Assembly: GCF_011881725.1 (NCBI RefSeq)
Contig: NZ_JAATUR010000020.1
Span: 1-64,000, forward strand
Direction of reading: 5' to 3'
DNA length: 64,000 nt
From: Escherichia coli
GTDB taxonomy: Bacteria; Pseudomonadota; Gammaproteobacteria; Enterobacterales; Enterobacteriaceae
Part shown: positions 41,436 to 58,204 of the stretch, piece by piece
Position numbering within the stretch: position 1 is the first letter of the stretch
Layout of the letters: each line of letters starts with the position of its first letter
Notes under the pieces: model-generated
Seen by the model: only the letters and a program-made list of their open reading frames with translations
Database searches by the model: none
Told to the model about the DNA's origin: nothing
Translations under genes and position numbers: made by a program

Positions 41436-41466
41436 GAGCCGGATACGGCGCAGCGGTATCCGGCAA
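41436..41466. repeat. Single REP unit after moaE
   Basis: AGCCGGATACGGCG...CGGTATCCGGCAAC forms a REP hairpin directly after the operon, probably protecting or ending the transcript. Confidence 0.75.
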
Positions 41467-41562
41467 CTTCATCGTTCAGTACATGCGTTTACGCTGCGTC
41501 GATGCACAGCCTCATCATTTGCAGTATCCTTAAGATATTCCTTATATCTTCAGGAGATCGTC

Positions 41563-42267
41563 ATGGACAGATTCCCACGTTCTGATTCAATCGTACAACC
41601 CCGGGCTGGCTTGCAAACGTATATGGCGCAAGTCTATGGCTGGATGACTGTTGGCCTGTTGCTTACTGCATTTGTTGCCTGGTATGCGGCTAATTCTGCG
41701 GCCGTAATGGAGCTTTTGTTCACCAACCGCATCTTTTTAATTGGTCTGATAATCGCACAATTAGCGCTGGTTATTGTGTTATCAGCGATGATTCAAAAGC
41801 TGAGCGCAGGTGTGACAACCATGCTCTTTATGCTTTATTCAGCGCTGACTGGCCTGACGCTTTCCAGTATTTTCATTGTCTATACTGCGGCTTCTATCGC
41901 CAGCACCTTCGTCGTCACTGCCGGAATGTTCGGTGCAATGAGCCTGTACGGTTATACCACGAAGCGCGATTTAAGCGGCTTCGGCAATATGTTGTTTATG
42001 GCGTTAATCGGCATTGTGCTGGCGTCGCTGGTCAACTTCTGGCTGAAAAGCGAAGCGTTGATGTGGGCAGTAACCTACATCGGCGTGATTGTTTTTGTAG
42101 GCCTGACCGCCTATGACACCCAAAAACTGAAAAACATGGGTGAGCAGATTGATACCCGCGACACGTCGAACTTACGCAAATATTCCATTCTTGGCGCATT
42201 AACCTTGTATCTGGACTTCATCAACCTGTTCCTGATGTTGCTGCGGATATTTGGTAACCGTCGTTAA
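41563..42267 (+). CDS. ybhL: YbhL, BAX-inhibitor-1 family membrane protein
   Basis: 234 residues, seven hydrophobic segments from about residue 26 on, of the Bax inhibitor/YccA family. Characteristic AYDTQKLKNM near the end of the sixth segment. Start 41563 (MDRFPRSDSIVQP) with AGGAGAT; the open frame begins earlier. Function in E. coli unknown; relatives are pH-sensitive calcium leak channels. Confidence 0.94.
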   Translation: MDRFPRSDSIVQPRAGLQTYMAQVYGWMTVGLLLTAFVAWYAANSAAVMELLFTNRIFLIGLIIAQLALVIVLSAMIQKLSAGVTTMLFMLYSALTGLTLSSIFIVYTAASIASTFVVTAGMFGAMSLYGYTTKRDLSGFGNMLFMALIGIVLASLVNFWLKSEALMWAVTYIGVIVFVGLTAYDTQKLKNMGEQIDTRDTSNLRKYSILGALTLYLDFINLFLMLLRIFGNRR

Positions 42268-42282
42268 TTTCGTTTTCCTTCC

Positions 42283-42307
42283 AAATCCCGGCCAGGCGTC
42301 GGGATTT
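42283..42307. terminator. Hairpin between convergent ybhL and ybhN
   Basis: AAATCCCG, nine-base loop, CGGGATTT. It lies between two converging genes and could serve both. Confidence 0.6.
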
Positions 42308-42312
42308 AAACA

Positions 42313-43269
42313 TCACATCGCCGCTTCATTTTTTGCGCGCAACTTCTTTGCCTGACTTTCAAGTACCAGATAGCAAATCAGCGCCAGCAGCAGCGGGATA
42401 AAGTAATACAGCACACGGTAAGCGAGCAGGGCAGCGATAATCGTACCTTTTGATGTATGCTCTCCTGCCAGTAGCGCGATAAACACCGCTTCCAGTACAC
42501 CAATCCCCGCCGGAATATGCACGATGACTCCGGCAATACTGCTGACCAGCAACACGCCTAAGACAAAGAAATAATTCACGCTTTGACCAAGCAATAACCA
42601 GATAATCGCTCCCATCACCATCCAGTTCATGCTGGAAATCACCATCTGGGCGAGGGCGAATTTCCATGAAGGCAGCACCAGCTTTTGCCCCTTGATGGTC
42701 ATATGGCGGTGCTTCGCGAAAGCGCAAAACCACAAATAAACCGCGATAATCATCAGTAAGCCAATGCCAAGAATACGCAGTGTGGTTTGATCGACATACC
42801 AGTGGTCCGGCAGCTCCACCACGCCCGCGGTAAAAATAATCCCAGCCAGTAAAATATAGCCCAGCCAATTAGTAGTAATACTGAGCGAGAAAATCCGCGT
42901 AATGGTGCTGCCGGGCAATCCCAGACGGGAGTACAAGCGATAGCGCATACCAATGCCGCCGACCCAGGTACTGAGCGTCAGGTTGAAGGCGTAGCAGATA
43001 AACGACACCAGCATGACCTGGCGCTTCGCCAGTTTATGACCGCAGTACAAGCGGGCGAGCAGGTCATAGCAACCGTAAATCAGATAGCTGACAACCACCA
43101 GCCCAACCGCACTGAGCAGAGCAACGCGATTATAGTCGCGGATGACTTTCCAGACCTCTTCCCAGTCTACCTTTTTGGCATAGACCACCAGCAACACAAT
43201 CACTGCGATAAAAAAGAGCCAGGTGAGGATCTTCTTTGCTAAGCGCCATCGCGGGTGTGATTTACTCAT
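42313..43269 (-). CDS. ybhN: YbhN, UPF0104 membrane protein (LPG synthase-like)
   Basis: 318 residues with about eight hydrophobic segments, UPF0104 / lysylphosphatidylglycerol synthase transmembrane region family, but without the synthase domain. Cotranscribed with clsB and ybhP (one-base overlap), so a role in phospholipid metabolism is likely but unproven. Confidence 0.92.
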   Translation of the reverse strand: MSKSHPRWRLAKKILTWLFFIAVIVLLVVYAKKVDWEEVWKVIRDYNRVALLSAVGLVVVSYLIYGCYDLLARLYCGHKLAKRQVMLVSFICYAFNLTLSTWVGGIGMRYRLYSRLGLPGSTITRIFSLSITTNWLGYILLAGIIFTAGVVELPDHWYVDQTTLRILGIGLLMIIAVYLWFCAFAKHRHMTIKGQKLVLPSWKFALAQMVISSMNWMVMGAIIWLLLGQSVNYFFVLGVLLVSSIAGVIVHIPAGIGVLEAVFIALLAGEHTSKGTIIAALLAYRVLYYFIPLLLALICYLVLESQAKKLRAKNEAAM

Positions 43270-44510
43270 CAGGGTTTCACCCCCGTATTTTCAGTTTCTA
43301 CCCGATCCTGCGTTTCCATTGTCGGTTGTGCGGGGGGATCAACTTGCGCCAGACGTGGCGTGTGCGCCGGGAGCCAGCCCACCAGCGCCGGGAAGTGGCG
43401 TAAAAAGTGGAACGCCAGCACGCTTTTGGTCAGGTTCCACCAGGTGCGTTTTGGCAACATACTTTCATCCACTTGCTGGCAGTCGGCGGCGATGATGCCG
43501 TTCAGATTATCGCGCAGCGTCTGGTTAAAATTGCGATCGTGGATGATGACGTTTGCCTCCAGATTCAGCGACAAACTGAGCGGATCGAGATTACTGGACC
43601 CTACCGTAGCCCAGTGATCGTCCATCAATGCTACTTTGCCGTGAAGCGGGCGGCGGCGGTACTCAAACACTTGAACGCCGCCCTTAACCAGATAGTTGTA
43701 AAGCAAGCGCGCGCCAACTCTGACAATCGGCATATCCGGTTCGCCCTGAATAATCAGTTTAACCCGCACTCCGCGCCGTGCCGCTTTACGCAAAGCGTGT
43801 AAAAAGCGATAGCCGGGAAAGAAGTAGGCGTTGGCGATAATCACTTCCCGCCGCGCCTGAGTGAGCATTTTCAGGTAATGGCGTTCGATATCATCGCGAT
43901 GCTCTTCGTTATCGCGCCAGACCAGCAATGCCTGTGCTTCTCCCGGCTGGCGGTTCTCCTCCGCTTTATGATGACGTCGCCACCAGCGTCGTGCTGCGCT
44001 CTGGCCTGGCAGGTTTTCCAGTTCAAACTGCAGGATGTCTTCGACAATCGGCCCTTCCAGGCGCACCGCATAATCCTGTTTCGCCTCTGGACCATAGCTG
44101 GACATATGTTCGGCAGAATAATTTATTCCGCCGATAAAGGCGATGTGTGCGTCGATCACCACAATTTTGCGATGCATCCGGCGAAACACATTGGTACGCA
44201 TACCAAACAGGCGAGGGCGGGGATCGTAATAACGGAACACCACGCCAGCCGCTGTCAGTTGATTAACAAACTGATCGCTGAGATCCGGTGAGCCGTAGCC
44301 ATCCAGCAACACTTCCGCTTTTACCCCACGTTGTGCCGCTGCCAGCAACGCCGCATGCAGTTGTATGCCGACGTCATCCTCAAACCAGATAAACGTTTCA
44401 AGAATGATGCGTTCTTGCGCCTCGCCAATTGCCTTAAACACAGCGGGATAATACTGCTCGCCGTTTTCCAGCAACTGAATCTTATTCCCTTCGCGCCAGC
44501 TACATTTCAT
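43269..44510 (-). CDS. clsB: ClsB, cardiolipin synthase B
   Basis: 413 residues of the phospholipase D superfamily. Two HKD motifs: [16 protein letters not shown] near 112-127 and [16 protein letters not shown] near 294-309. It makes cardiolipin or phosphatidylglycerol by transphosphatidylation. The start overlaps the ybhP stop by four bases. Confidence 0.96.
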   Translation of the reverse strand: MKCSWREGNKIQLLENGEQYYPAVFKAIGEAQERIILETFIWFEDDVGIQLHAALLAAAQRGVKAEVLLDGYGSPDLSDQFVNQLTAAGVVFRYYDPRPRLFGMRTNVFRRMHRKIVVIDAHIAFIGGINYSAEHMSSYGPEAKQDYAVRLEGPIVEDILQFELENLPGQSAARRWWRRHHKAEENRQPGEAQALLVWRDNEEHRDDIERHYLKMLTQARREVIIANAYFFPGYRFLHALRKAARRGVRVKLIIQGEPDMPIVRVGARLLYNYLVKGGVQVFEYRRRPLHGKVALMDDHWATVGSSNLDPLSLSLNLEANVIIHDRNFNQTLRDNLNGIIAADCQQVDESMLPKRTWWNLTKSVLAFHFLRHFPALVGWLPAHTPRLAQVDPPAQPTMETQDRVETENTGVKP

Positions 44511-45268
44511 AAATGAATCTCCGCACTCAAAGGGGCATGGTCAGAAAGGTGTCGCCAGGTCCGCAGCGGCAATGTCGTTGGCGCGCTGGCGCTGGCATTT
44601 TTGACATAGATCCTGTCCAGTCGAAGCAGAGGAAATTGCACCGGAAACGTGCGAGCCGGGCGTCCGTGGGCGCGGGTAAATATCTCGTCCAGGCCGGCCT
44701 GCACTTTTAAGGTATGACTGGCTTTTTGCCGCCAGTCGTTGAAATCGCCCGCCACAAGTACAGGTTCGTCTGGCGGAAGCTGATTGACCCATTCGGCAAG
44801 CATCGCAAGCTGCGCCTGACGATGCGCCTCGCGCAGGCCCAGGTGAACGCACATCACATGAATCGCTTTCCCGGTCATCGGTGGCACAATGCGGCAATAG
44901 AGCACGCCACGCTTTTCCGCGCCATCGACTGAAACATCACGATTCTCATAATGTTCAATGGGATAGCGCGACAGTACGGCGTTACCGTGATGCCCTTCCG
45001 GATACACAGCATTGCGTCCATAGGCAAAATCGGACCACATGGTGTCAGCCAGAAACTCGTAGTGAGAGGTATCGGGCCAGTTTTCCACATGCAGCGGATG
45101 AACTTCGTGCGCCCCCATTACTTCCTGCAGGCAGACAATATCGGCGCTGACAGTGCGTACGGCGTCGCGAAGTTCCGGCAAAATGAAGCGTCGGTTAAAC
45201 GCTGTAAAGCCTTTGTGAATATTTATGGTGAGCACCTTGAACGAAAATTGTTGTGTTTGATCGGGCAT
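44507..45268 (-). CDS. ybhP: YbhP, endonuclease/exonuclease/phosphatase-fold protein
   Basis: 253 residues of the EEP fold: NIHKGF near the start, LQEVMGAHE with the catalytic Glu, VAGDFNDWR and the final SDHAPL. Metal-dependent phosphodiesterase is expected. It leads the ybhP-clsB-ybhN operon; in relatives such proteins act on lipids or nucleic acids. Confidence 0.93.
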   Translation of the reverse strand: MPDQTQQFSFKVLTINIHKGFTAFNRRFILPELRDAVRTVSADIVCLQEVMGAHEVHPLHVENWPDTSHYEFLADTMWSDFAYGRNAVYPEGHHGNAVLSRYPIEHYENRDVSVDGAEKRGVLYCRIVPPMTGKAIHVMCVHLGLREAHRQAQLAMLAEWVNQLPPDEPVLVAGDFNDWRQKASHTLKVQAGLDEIFTRAHGRPARTFPVQFPLLRLDRIYVKNASASAPTTLPLRTWRHLSDHAPLSAEIHL

Positions 45269-45400
45269 AATTTTCCTGTCTTTGCCTCTTATCTCATTGA
45301 AATAGTGTAGTCGGCGTCACAAAAAGGTGCGGTCTTACGGAATTTTCCGTAAAGTTCGGTACTCTGAGTAACTAGAGATAAATTCTTCAGGAGAGAAGCC

Positions 45401-45811
45401 ATGAAGTGGCAACAACGTGTTCGTGTCGCAACTGGCCTGAGTTGCTGGCAGATTATGTTGCATTTACTGGTAGTGGCGCTGCTGGTGATGGGCTGGATGA
45501 GTAAGACTCTGGTTCACGTCGGCGTGGGATTATGCGTGCTGTATTGTGTAACGGTAGTGATGATGCTGGTGTTTCAGCGCCACCCCGAGCAACGCTGGCG
45601 TGAGGTGGCGGATGTGCTGGAAGAACTGACCACCACCTGGTATTTTGGCGCGGCGCTGATTGTGCTGTGGCTGTTGTCCCGCGTACTGGAAAACAACTAT
45701 TTGCTGGCCGTTGCAGGGCTGGCAATCCTTGCCGGCCCTGCGGTAGTGTCTTTGCTGGCGAAAGATAAGAAATTACATCACCTTACGTCTAAACATCGCG
45801 TACGCCGCTGA
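45401..45811 (+). CDS. ybhQ: YbhQ, small inner-membrane protein
   Basis: 136 residues with four hydrophobic segments (about 19-36, 40-56, 76-92, 95-113) and basic ends (KHRVRR). Function unknown. Its last 39 bases overlap the end of convergent ybhR on the other strand. Confidence 0.93.
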   Translation: MKWQQRVRVATGLSCWQIMLHLLVVALLVMGWMSKTLVHVGVGLCVLYCVTVVMMLVFQRHPEQRWREVADVLEELTTTWYFGAALIVLWLLSRVLENNYLLAVAGLAILAGPAVVSLLAKDKKLHHLTSKHRVRR

Positions 45812-46879
45812 CCCTGTCGTGGCCGTTATGACCAGTAGCGGCCACAAACTATTCCACACAATATCCAGACTCGCATCCTTCAAATAAATCTGCTTGGTAA
45901 TGTCCGTAAAGTGGCGGATAGGGTTAATCCACGTCAGATTTTGCAGCCACACTGGCATGTTCTCCACCGGCGAAACGTAACCGGAAAGCAGAATGGCAGG
46001 CATCATAAAGACGAATACGCCGATAAACGCCTGCTGTTGCGTTGAACACAGTGATGAAATCAACAGACCGAATCCCACCAGCGATAAACCGTAAATCACC
46101 ATCGTAAAGTAGAACAGCGCCAGCGATCCGGCGAAGGGGATTTGATACGCCCAGATACCAATCGCCAGCACAATGGTGGCCTGAAACGTGGCGACAATTA
46201 ACGCCGGTACGGCTTTGCCGATGAATATCTGCCATGTGGTGAGAGGGGAAACCAGTAGCTGATCGAGTGTACCCTGTTCACGTTCGCGGGCGACAGAAAG
46301 CGAGGTGACGATCATCACGCCGATAGTGGTGATCATGGCGATCAGCGACGGCACCACAAACCATTTATAGTCGAGATTCGGGTTATACCAGTTGCGTACT
46401 ACCAGTTCGCTGTTGTTTGGCTTCGGTTTTCCTTCCAGCAGCTCTTGCTGATAATTTTTGACGATCTGTTGCAGGTAGTTGGCGGCGATTTGCGCGCTGT
46501 TGGAGTTACGCCCGTCGAGGATCAACTGCAACGGCGCGGTCTGGAAGGTATCCAGTTTGCGCGAGAAGTCAGCCGGGAAGCGCACCAGCAGTAACGCCTT
46601 TTGCGTGTCGATGGTCGGGCGGATCTCCTGCGGGCTTTTCAGCAACAGAACATCGGTAAAGGCGCTGGCGCGGGCAAAACGCTGGGTCAGTTCCACCGAA
46701 TGTTCGCCGTTGTCTTCGTCGTAGATGGCGATGGTGGCGTTAGTCACTTCCAGCGTGGCGGCGAACGGGAACAGGATCACCTGAATCAGCACGGGTAAAA
46801 TCAGAATCGCGCGGGTTTGCGGTTCGCGCAGCAGCGACTGCAACTCTTTGCGGATTAATGTCCATAAGCGATGAAACAT
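45773..46879 (-). CDS. ybhR: YbhR, ABC-2 type exporter permease
   Basis: 368 residues: one N-terminal membrane segment, a periplasmic domain, then five segments from about 175, the ABC-2 permease pattern, with [19 protein letters not shown]. Partner of YbhS, driven by YbhF with the adaptor YbhG. The system is linked to sensitivity to cefoperazone and chloramphenicol and to sodium or lithium tolerance in E. coli. Confidence 0.94.
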   Translation of the reverse strand: MFHRLWTLIRKELQSLLREPQTRAILILPVLIQVILFPFAATLEVTNATIAIYDEDNGEHSVELTQRFARASAFTDVLLLKSPQEIRPTIDTQKALLLVRFPADFSRKLDTFQTAPLQLILDGRNSNSAQIAANYLQQIVKNYQQELLEGKPKPNNSELVVRNWYNPNLDYKWFVVPSLIAMITTIGVMIVTSLSVAREREQGTLDQLLVSPLTTWQIFIGKAVPALIVATFQATIVLAIGIWAYQIPFAGSLALFYFTMVIYGLSLVGFGLLISSLCSTQQQAFIGVFVFMMPAILLSGYVSPVENMPVWLQNLTWINPIRHFTDITKQIYLKDASLDIVWNSLWPLLVITATTGSAAYAMFRRKVM

Positions 46880-46889
46880 GCTTTTCTCC

Positions 46890-48015
46890 CTAATCCAGCC
46901 GACGTTTGGTTTTCAGCCACGTCAGGCCGATAAACATCACCGCCGAAGCGATCAAAAACAGCACGTTCACTACCAGCACCACCGGAATATTCCCGGCGAG
47001 GAACAGGCTTTGCAGGGTGCTGACGAAATAACGTGCGGGGATAATATACGTCACCGCGCGGATCACCGCGGGCATACTGTCGATCTGAAAAATAAAGCCG
47101 GAAAGCATTATCGACGGCAGGAAGGCGGCGTTCAGGGCGACCTGAGCGGCGTTGAACTGATTGCGGGTAATCGTGGAAATCAGCAGCCCCATCCCCAGGG
47201 TACTGAGTAAAAACAGGCTGGTGATGAAAAACAGGATCAGCAGCGACCCGCGATACGGCACGCCGAGAATAAACACCGACACCAGCATACACAGCAACAT
47301 CGCCAGCATCCCGAGAAAGTAATAAGGGATCAGCTTACACAGCAGCAGTTCCGTGCGGGTAATCTCTGTAGAGAGCAGAGCCTCCATGGTGCCGCGTTCC
47401 CATTCTCGCGCCACCACCAGCGAGGTGAGAATCGCGCCGATGACTGTCATGATGATGGTCACCGCACCGGGGATAATAAAGTGCTGGCTAATCGCCGCCG
47501 GGTTAAACCAGTAGCGGGTTTGTACATCAATAAGCGGTTCAAAAGTCTGCCCGTTATCCTCCGCTCGCTGCATTTGCCAGATCTGCCAGATCCCTTCGAC
47601 ATACCCCTGTACAAAGTTAGCGGTATTCGGCTCGCTGCCGTCGGTGATCACCTGAATCGGCGCGGTAGCGTTGGCGCGCTCCATCTGTTCGGCGAAATCC
47701 ACCGGAATCACCACCAGACCGCGAATTTTCCCCGCCTGCATTTTGGCGATCAGTTCCTGACGGTTATCGCTGATGGTGGCGTCGATATAGGGGGAACCGG
47801 TCATGGTGTGAGTGAAATCCAGCGCCGCTTCGCTACGCTGTTCCAGCAAAATTCCAACCCGCAGCTTGCTGGAGTCGAGGTTAATGCCGTAACCAAAAAT
47901 AAACAGCAGCAGCAGCGGGATCACCACTGCAATCAGCCAGCTACTCGGATCGCGAACGATCTGTCGCGTCTCTTTGATGCACAGCGCCCGCACGCGACGC
48001 CAGGAAAGGATCGGA

Positions 48016-48023
<8 letters not shown>
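46890..48023 (-). CDS. ybhS: YbhS, ABC-2 type exporter permease
   Basis: 377 residues, paralogue of YbhR with the same topology and the motif [18 protein letters not shown]. Start at 48023 ([11 protein letters not shown]). It overlaps ybhF by eight bases and ends ten bases before ybhR. Confidence 0.94.
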
Positions 48024-51414
<3,391 letters not shown>

Positions 51415-51428
51415 CTCACAGTCCATTC

Positions 51429-51448
51429 TTAATCAAATGATTGATTAA
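51429..51448. promoter_or_regulatory. CecR operator between cecR and rhlE
   Basis: TTAATCA-N6-TGATTAA, a perfect 7-bp inverted repeat upstream of cecR. The location between divergent genes fits autoregulation and control of rhlE. Confidence 0.8.
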
Positions 51449-51642
51449 GATTATGACTCCTTTCCGGAGTTGTCCAGTATGGCTAACTATTTTTGCAATG
51501 CCAGTAATAGGGATAATTTATGCGCCGCGTCACAAAAACTGCTACACTCCGCCCCCTCATGACATTGTGGTTTTTGTCATTTTCCTTTTCAGTATCTCCC
51601 TGAAAACTACACCGGTAACGGTCGGGGCGGTTCGGAGTAGTT

Positions 51643-53004
51643 ATGTCTTTCGATTCTTTGGGTTTAAGCCCTGATATCCTGCGCGCCGTTGCCGAGCAAG
51701 GTTACCGTGAACCCACCCCTATTCAGCAGCAGGCGATCCCTGCGGTACTGGAAGGCCGCGACCTGATGGCCAGCGCTCAGACCGGCACGGGTAAAACAGC
51801 AGGCTTTACGCTGCCACTGTTGCAACATTTAATTACCCGCCAGCCGCACGCCAAAGGACGTCGCCCGGTACGCGCGCTGATCCTCACCCCGACCCGTGAA
51901 CTGGCGGCGCAGATTGGCGAAAACGTCCGTGATTACAGCAAATACCTGAACATTCGTTCGCTGGTGGTGTTTGGCGGTGTCAGCATTAACCCGCAGATGA
52001 TGAAGTTGCGCGGCGGCGTTGATGTGCTGGTGGCAACGCCGGGACGTCTGCTGGACCTGGAACATCAGAATGCGGTGAAGCTGGATCAGGTTGAAATTCT
52101 TGTCCTCGATGAAGCTGACCGTATGCTCGATATGGGCTTTATCCACGATATCCGTCGCGTGTTGACTAAACTACCAGCGAAGCGCCAGAACCTGTTGTTC
52201 TCTGCAACGTTCTCTGACGACATTAAAAACCTCGCGGAAAAACTGCTGCATAACCCGCTGGAAATTGAAGTGGCGCGCCGCAATACCGCGTCTGAGCAGG
52301 TGACCCAGCACGTTCACTTTGTTGATAAGAAACGCAAACGTGAATTGCTGTCGCACATGATTGGTAAAGGCAACTGGCAGCAGGTGCTGGTGTTTACACG
52401 TACTAAACACGGCGCTAACCATCTGGCGGAACAGTTAAATAAGGATGGCATTCGCAGTGCGGCGATCCACGGCAATAAATCGCAAGGTGCGCGTACCCGT
52501 GCGCTGGCCGATTTTAAATCGGGTGATATTCGTGTTCTGGTGGCAACGGACATCGCTGCGCGCGGTCTGGATATCGAAGAGTTGCCGCACGTCGTCAACT
52601 ATGAGTTGCCCAACGTACCGGAAGATTATGTCCACCGTATCGGGCGTACTGGCCGTGCAGCAGCCACTGGTGAAGCGTTATCGCTGGTGTGTGTTGATGA
52701 ACACAAACTACTGCGTGATATTGAAAAACTGCTGAAAAAAGAGATCCCGCGCATTGCGATTCCGGGCTATGAGCCGGACCCGTCAATCAAAGCCGAACCG
52801 ATCCAGAATGGTCGCCAGCAACGTGGCGGTGGTCGTGGACAGGGCGGTGGTCGTGGCCAACAGCAACCGCGCCGTGGAGAAGGTGGCGCGAAATCTGCGA
52901 GCGCGAAACCTGCAGAAAAACCGTCTCGTCGTCTCGGTGATGCCAAACCGGCAGGCGAACAACAACGTCGCCGCCGTCCGCGTAAACCTGCCGCTGCGCA
53001 GTAA
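51643..53004 (+). CDS. rhlE: RhlE, DEAD-box RNA helicase
   Basis: 453 residues. Q motif [10 protein letters not shown], Walker [13 protein letters not shown] in [13 protein letters not shown] in LFSATFS, and HRIGRTGRA in the second domain; an Arg/Gly-rich tail follows (RGGGRGQGG). It remodels RNA in ribosome assembly and degradosome work. The tail is one Gly shorter than I recall for K-12. Confidence 0.97.
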   Translation: MSFDSLGLSPDILRAVAEQGYREPTPIQQQAIPAVLEGRDLMASAQTGTGKTAGFTLPLLQHLITRQPHAKGRRPVRALILTPTRELAAQIGENVRDYSKYLNIRSLVVFGGVSINPQMMKLRGGVDVLVATPGRLLDLEHQNAVKLDQVEILVLDEADRMLDMGFIHDIRRVLTKLPAKRQNLLFSATFSDDIKNLAEKLLHNPLEIEVARRNTASEQVTQHVHFVDKKRKRELLSHMIGKGNWQQVLVFTRTKHGANHLAEQLNKDGIRSAAIHGNKSQGARTRALADFKSGDIRVLVATDIAARGLDIEELPHVVNYELPNVPEDYVHRIGRTGRAAATGEALSLVCVDEHKLLRDIEKLLKKEIPRIAIPGYEPDPSIKAEPIQNGRQQRGGGRGQGGGRGQQQPRRGEGGAKSASAKPAEKPSRRLGDAKPAGEQQRRRRPRKPAAAQ

Positions 53005-53010
53005 TCTTTT

Positions 53011-53031
53011 ATGCCGGGCTATGCCCGGCAT
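53011..53031 (+). terminator. Hairpin after rhlE
   Basis: ATGCCGGGC, loop TAT, GCCCGGCAT, a 9-bp stem just after the stop. No downstream T-run, so it may stabilise the 3' end more than terminate. Confidence 0.5.
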
Positions 53032-53040
53032 GATACTAAT

Positions 53041-53157
53041 GACAAACGCAAAACTGCCTGATGCGCTACGCTTATCAGGCCTACGTGATTTCTGCAATAT
53101 ATTGAATATACACGATTTTGTAGGCCGGATAAGGCGTTAACGCCGCATCCGGCATGA
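53041..53157. repeat. REP/BIME element after rhlE
   Basis: The first about 70 bases are nearly identical to the element after uvrB at 37268, followed by a full REP unit (TAGGCCGGATAAGGCG...CGCCGCATCCGGC). The two copies are 16 kb apart in the same orientation. Confidence 0.88.
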
Positions 53158-53236
53158 ACAACAAGCACATGTCAGCAATTCAAGAACACCGCAAAAAGAG
53201 TTCTCTGTTTTACCGCCCCTCAAGTCACCCGATGCG

Positions 53237-53719
53237 TTACTTCTCCATAGCCAATTGTTCGCGCAACTCCATTAAAAGGTAGCCCAGGCGATTCTTGCCC
53301 TGACCATTACCACCGTCTCCCCAATAAGCATCATTTTCCGTATGCTCAACCAGTTTTGCGGACGCGGTTGCCAGCAAGAGCGCACGCAGTTCTGCATGCT
53401 GTTCGAATTTGGCGCGAAGCGCTTTACGCATCACCTGTTCTTTGACCGACTCCCAGTTTTTACGCAGAGGCTTAGAACGATCGCGCCCCATGCGTGCGGC
53501 GACCATGGGGGAAGAAACCCGGCGGATCTCTTCGTGGTATTTTTCATCAAGGAATTTTTGTGCCTGGAAATAGTGTTCTGAGGTGGGCCAGGTTTTCCCG
53601 TCAACCATGATGGGCCAGGCGGCAAAGTTAGAAAAATCACCGTAGTCATCACCGGTGCTGTAGAAATTTATAGTGGTGTCTTGCATGACGTGTTGGATCC
53701 TTTGTGGTTGGACGGGCAT
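53237..53719 (-). CDS. ybiA: YbiA, NADAR-family N-glycosidase
   Basis: 160 residues. NADAR/YbiA-like fold with SNFAAWPIMVDGKTWPTSEH and the EHYFQAQKF helix. Family members remove damaged riboflavin pathway intermediates or ADP-ribose from DNA. It lies alone, convergent with rhlE and divergent from dinG. Confidence 0.94.
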   Translation of the reverse strand: MPVQPQRIQHVMQDTTINFYSTGDDYGDFSNFAAWPIMVDGKTWPTSEHYFQAQKFLDEKYHEEIRRVSSPMVAARMGRDRSKPLRKNWESVKEQVMRKALRAKFEQHAELRALLLATASAKLVEHTENDAYWGDGGNGQGKNRLGYLLMELREQLAMEK

Positions 53720-53804
53720 TAAAACGCATTATCCGGGTGGTTATTGCGAGCCGCTTTCCATAAACAGAAAAACCATTACCCCTGAAAACCGAAAAATGCC
53801 ACAA

Positions 53805-53824
53805 TATTGGCTGTTTATACAGTA
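53805..53824. promoter_or_regulatory. LexA box upstream of dinG
   Basis: TATTGGCTGTTTATACAGTA fits the SOS box (TTG-N10-CAG core), 14 bases before the dinG start codon, matching the known din gene control. Confidence 0.85.
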
Positions 53825-53838
53825 TTTCAGGTTTTCTC

Positions 53839-55989
53839 ATGGCATTAACCGCTGCGCTTAAAGCGCAAATTGCCGCCTGGTATAAGGCGCTTCAGGAACA
53901 GATCCCCGACTTTATTCCCCGTGCGCCGCAGCGGCAGATGATTGCGGACGTCGCCAAAACGCTGGCCGGAGAAGAAGGGCGGCATCTGGCGATTGAAGCG
54001 CCCACCGGCGTAGGGAAAACGCTCTCCTATTTGATCCCCGGCATCGCCATTGCCCGCGAAGAGCAAAAAACGCTGGTGGTGAGTACCGCCAACGTGGCGT
54101 TGCAGGATCAGATCTACAGTAAAGATTTACCCCTGCTGAAAAAGATCATTCCCGATCTTAAATTCACCGCCGCTTTCGGGCGTGGGCGCTATGTTTGCCC
54201 GCGTAACCTGACAGCGCTCGCCAGCACCGAACCCACGCAACAGGATTTGCTCGCTTTTCTCGACGACGAACTCACGCCGAACAATCAGGAAGAACAAAAA
54301 CGCTGTGCAAAGTTGAAGGGCGATCTCGACACTTATAAATGGGATGGTCTGCGAGATCACACTGATATCGCCATTGATGACGATCTCTGGCGTCGTCTGA
54401 GCACAGATAAAGCCAGTTGCCTCAACCGCAACTGTTATTACTATCGCGAATGCCCGTTTTTTGTGGCTCGCCGGGAAATTCAGGAAGCGGAAGTGGTGGT
54501 GGCAAACCATGCGCTGGTGATGGCGGCGATGGAAAGCGAAGCGGTATTGCCTGACCCGAAAAATTTGCTGCTGGTGCTGGATGAAGGCCATCACCTGCCG
54601 GACGTGGCGCGGGATGCGCTGGAGATGAGCGCTGAAATTACCGCGCCGTGGTATCGGTTACAGCTGGATTTGTTCACTAAACTGGTTGCCACCTGTATGG
54701 AGCAGTTTCGCCCGAAGACGATCCCTCCGCTGGCAATCCCTGAACGTTTAAATGCGCATTGTGAAGAGTTGTATGAGCTTATCGCCTCTTTAAACAACAT
54801 TCTCAATCTCTATATGCCTGCCGGGCAGGAGGCTGAGCACCGTTTTGCAATGGGCGAACTGCCTGATGAAGTGCTGGAGATCTGCCAGCGACTGGCAAAG
54901 TTGACGGAGATGCTGCGTGGCCTGGCAGAATTATTCCTCAACGATTTAAGCGAGAAAACCGGCAGCCACGATATTGTGCGTCTGCATCGGTTGATTTTGC
55001 AGATGAACCGCGCACTGGGAATGTTTGAGGCGCAAAGTAAACTCTGGCGACTGGCCTCGCTGGCGCAATCTTCCGGGGCGCCGGTGACAAAATGGGCTAC
55101 GCGGGAAGAACGTGACGGGCAACTACATCTCTGGTTTCACTGCGTGGGGATCCGCGTCAGCGATCAACTGGAAAGGCTGCTGTGGCGTAGTATTCCGCAC
55201 ATTATTGTCACCTCCGCGACCTTGCGTTCGTTAAACAGTTTTTCGCGTTTGCAGGAGATGAGCGGGCTGAAAGAGAAAGCGGGTGACCGCTTTGTGGCGC
55301 TGGATTCCCCTTTCAACCACTGCGAACAGGGCAAAATTGTTATTCCACAGATGCGCTTTGAGCCTTCCATCGACAACGAAGAGCAGCACATTGCCGAAAT
55401 GGCGGCGTTCTTCCGCGAGCAGGTGGAGAGCAAAAAACACCTTGGCATGTTGGTGCTTTTTGCCAGCGGAAGGGCGATGCAGCGGTTTCTCGACTATGTG
55501 ACGGATTTACGTCTGATGCTGCTGGTGCAGGGCGATCAGCCACGCTATCGCTTAGTTAAACTGCATCGCAAACGTGTTGCTAACGGTGAGCGCAGCGTAC
55601 TGGTGGGTTTACAGTCTTTTGCCGAAGGGCTTGATTTAAAAGGTGATCTGCTCAGCCAGGTACATATCCACAAAATCGCTTTTCCGCCCATTGACAGCCC
55701 GGTGGTGATCACCGAAGGCGAATGGCTGAAAAGCCTCAATCGATATCCGTTTGAGGTGCAAAGCCTGCCGAGCGCCTCGTTTAATCTGATCCAACAGGTT
55801 GGACGATTGATTCGAAGCCATGGTTGCTGGGGGGAAGTGGTTATCTACGACAAACGTCTGCTGACCAAAAATTATGGCAAGCGACTATTGGATGCATTAC
55901 CGGTATTTCCGATAGAGCAACCGGAAGTCCCTGAAGGTATAGTTAAAAAGAAAGAAAAAGCGAAATCCTCACGCCGTCGGCGGCGTTAA
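53839..55989 (+). CDS. dinG: DinG, iron-sulfur DNA helicase
   Basis: 716 residues, XPD-like 5'-3' helicase. Walker A APTGVGKT at 54-61; the [4Fe-4S] cysteines in GRGRYVCPRN and SCLNRNCYYYRECPFF; DEAH-like LDEGHHL. It unwinds R-loops and D-loops and helps forks pass transcription. ybiB follows 27 bases after and is likely cotranscribed. Confidence 0.97.
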   Translation: MALTAALKAQIAAWYKALQEQIPDFIPRAPQRQMIADVAKTLAGEEGRHLAIEAPTGVGKTLSYLIPGIAIAREEQKTLVVSTANVALQDQIYSKDLPLLKKIIPDLKFTAAFGRGRYVCPRNLTALASTEPTQQDLLAFLDDELTPNNQEEQKRCAKLKGDLDTYKWDGLRDHTDIAIDDDLWRRLSTDKASCLNRNCYYYRECPFFVARREIQEAEVVVANHALVMAAMESEAVLPDPKNLLLVLDEGHHLPDVARDALEMSAEITAPWYRLQLDLFTKLVATCMEQFRPKTIPPLAIPERLNAHCEELYELIASLNNILNLYMPAGQEAEHRFAMGELPDEVLEICQRLAKLTEMLRGLAELFLNDLSEKTGSHDIVRLHRLILQMNRALGMFEAQSKLWRLASLAQSSGAPVTKWATREERDGQLHLWFHCVGIRVSDQLERLLWRSIPHIIVTSATLRSLNSFSRLQEMSGLKEKAGDRFVALDSPFNHCEQGKIVIPQMRFEPSIDNEEQHIAEMAAFFREQVESKKHLGMLVLFASGRAMQRFLDYVTDLRLMLLVQGDQPRYRLVKLHRKRVANGERSVLVGLQSFAEGLDLKGDLLSQVHIHKIAFPPIDSPVVITEGEWLKSLNRYPFEVQSLPSASFNLIQQVGRLIRSHGCWGEVVIYDKRLLTKNYGKRLLDALPVFPIEQPEVPEGIVKKKEKAKSSRRRRR

Positions 55990-56016
55990 TGATGTGAGTC
56001 AGGTAAGGAGTCGTAA

Positions 56017-56979
<963 letters not shown>

Positions 56980-56990
56980 TTCTTTTCTCA

Positions 56991-57086
<96 letters not shown>

Positions 57087-57106
57087 CAACAAACACATAA
57101 CATAAA

Positions 57107-58202
<1,096 letters not shown>

Positions 58203-58204
<2 letters not shown>

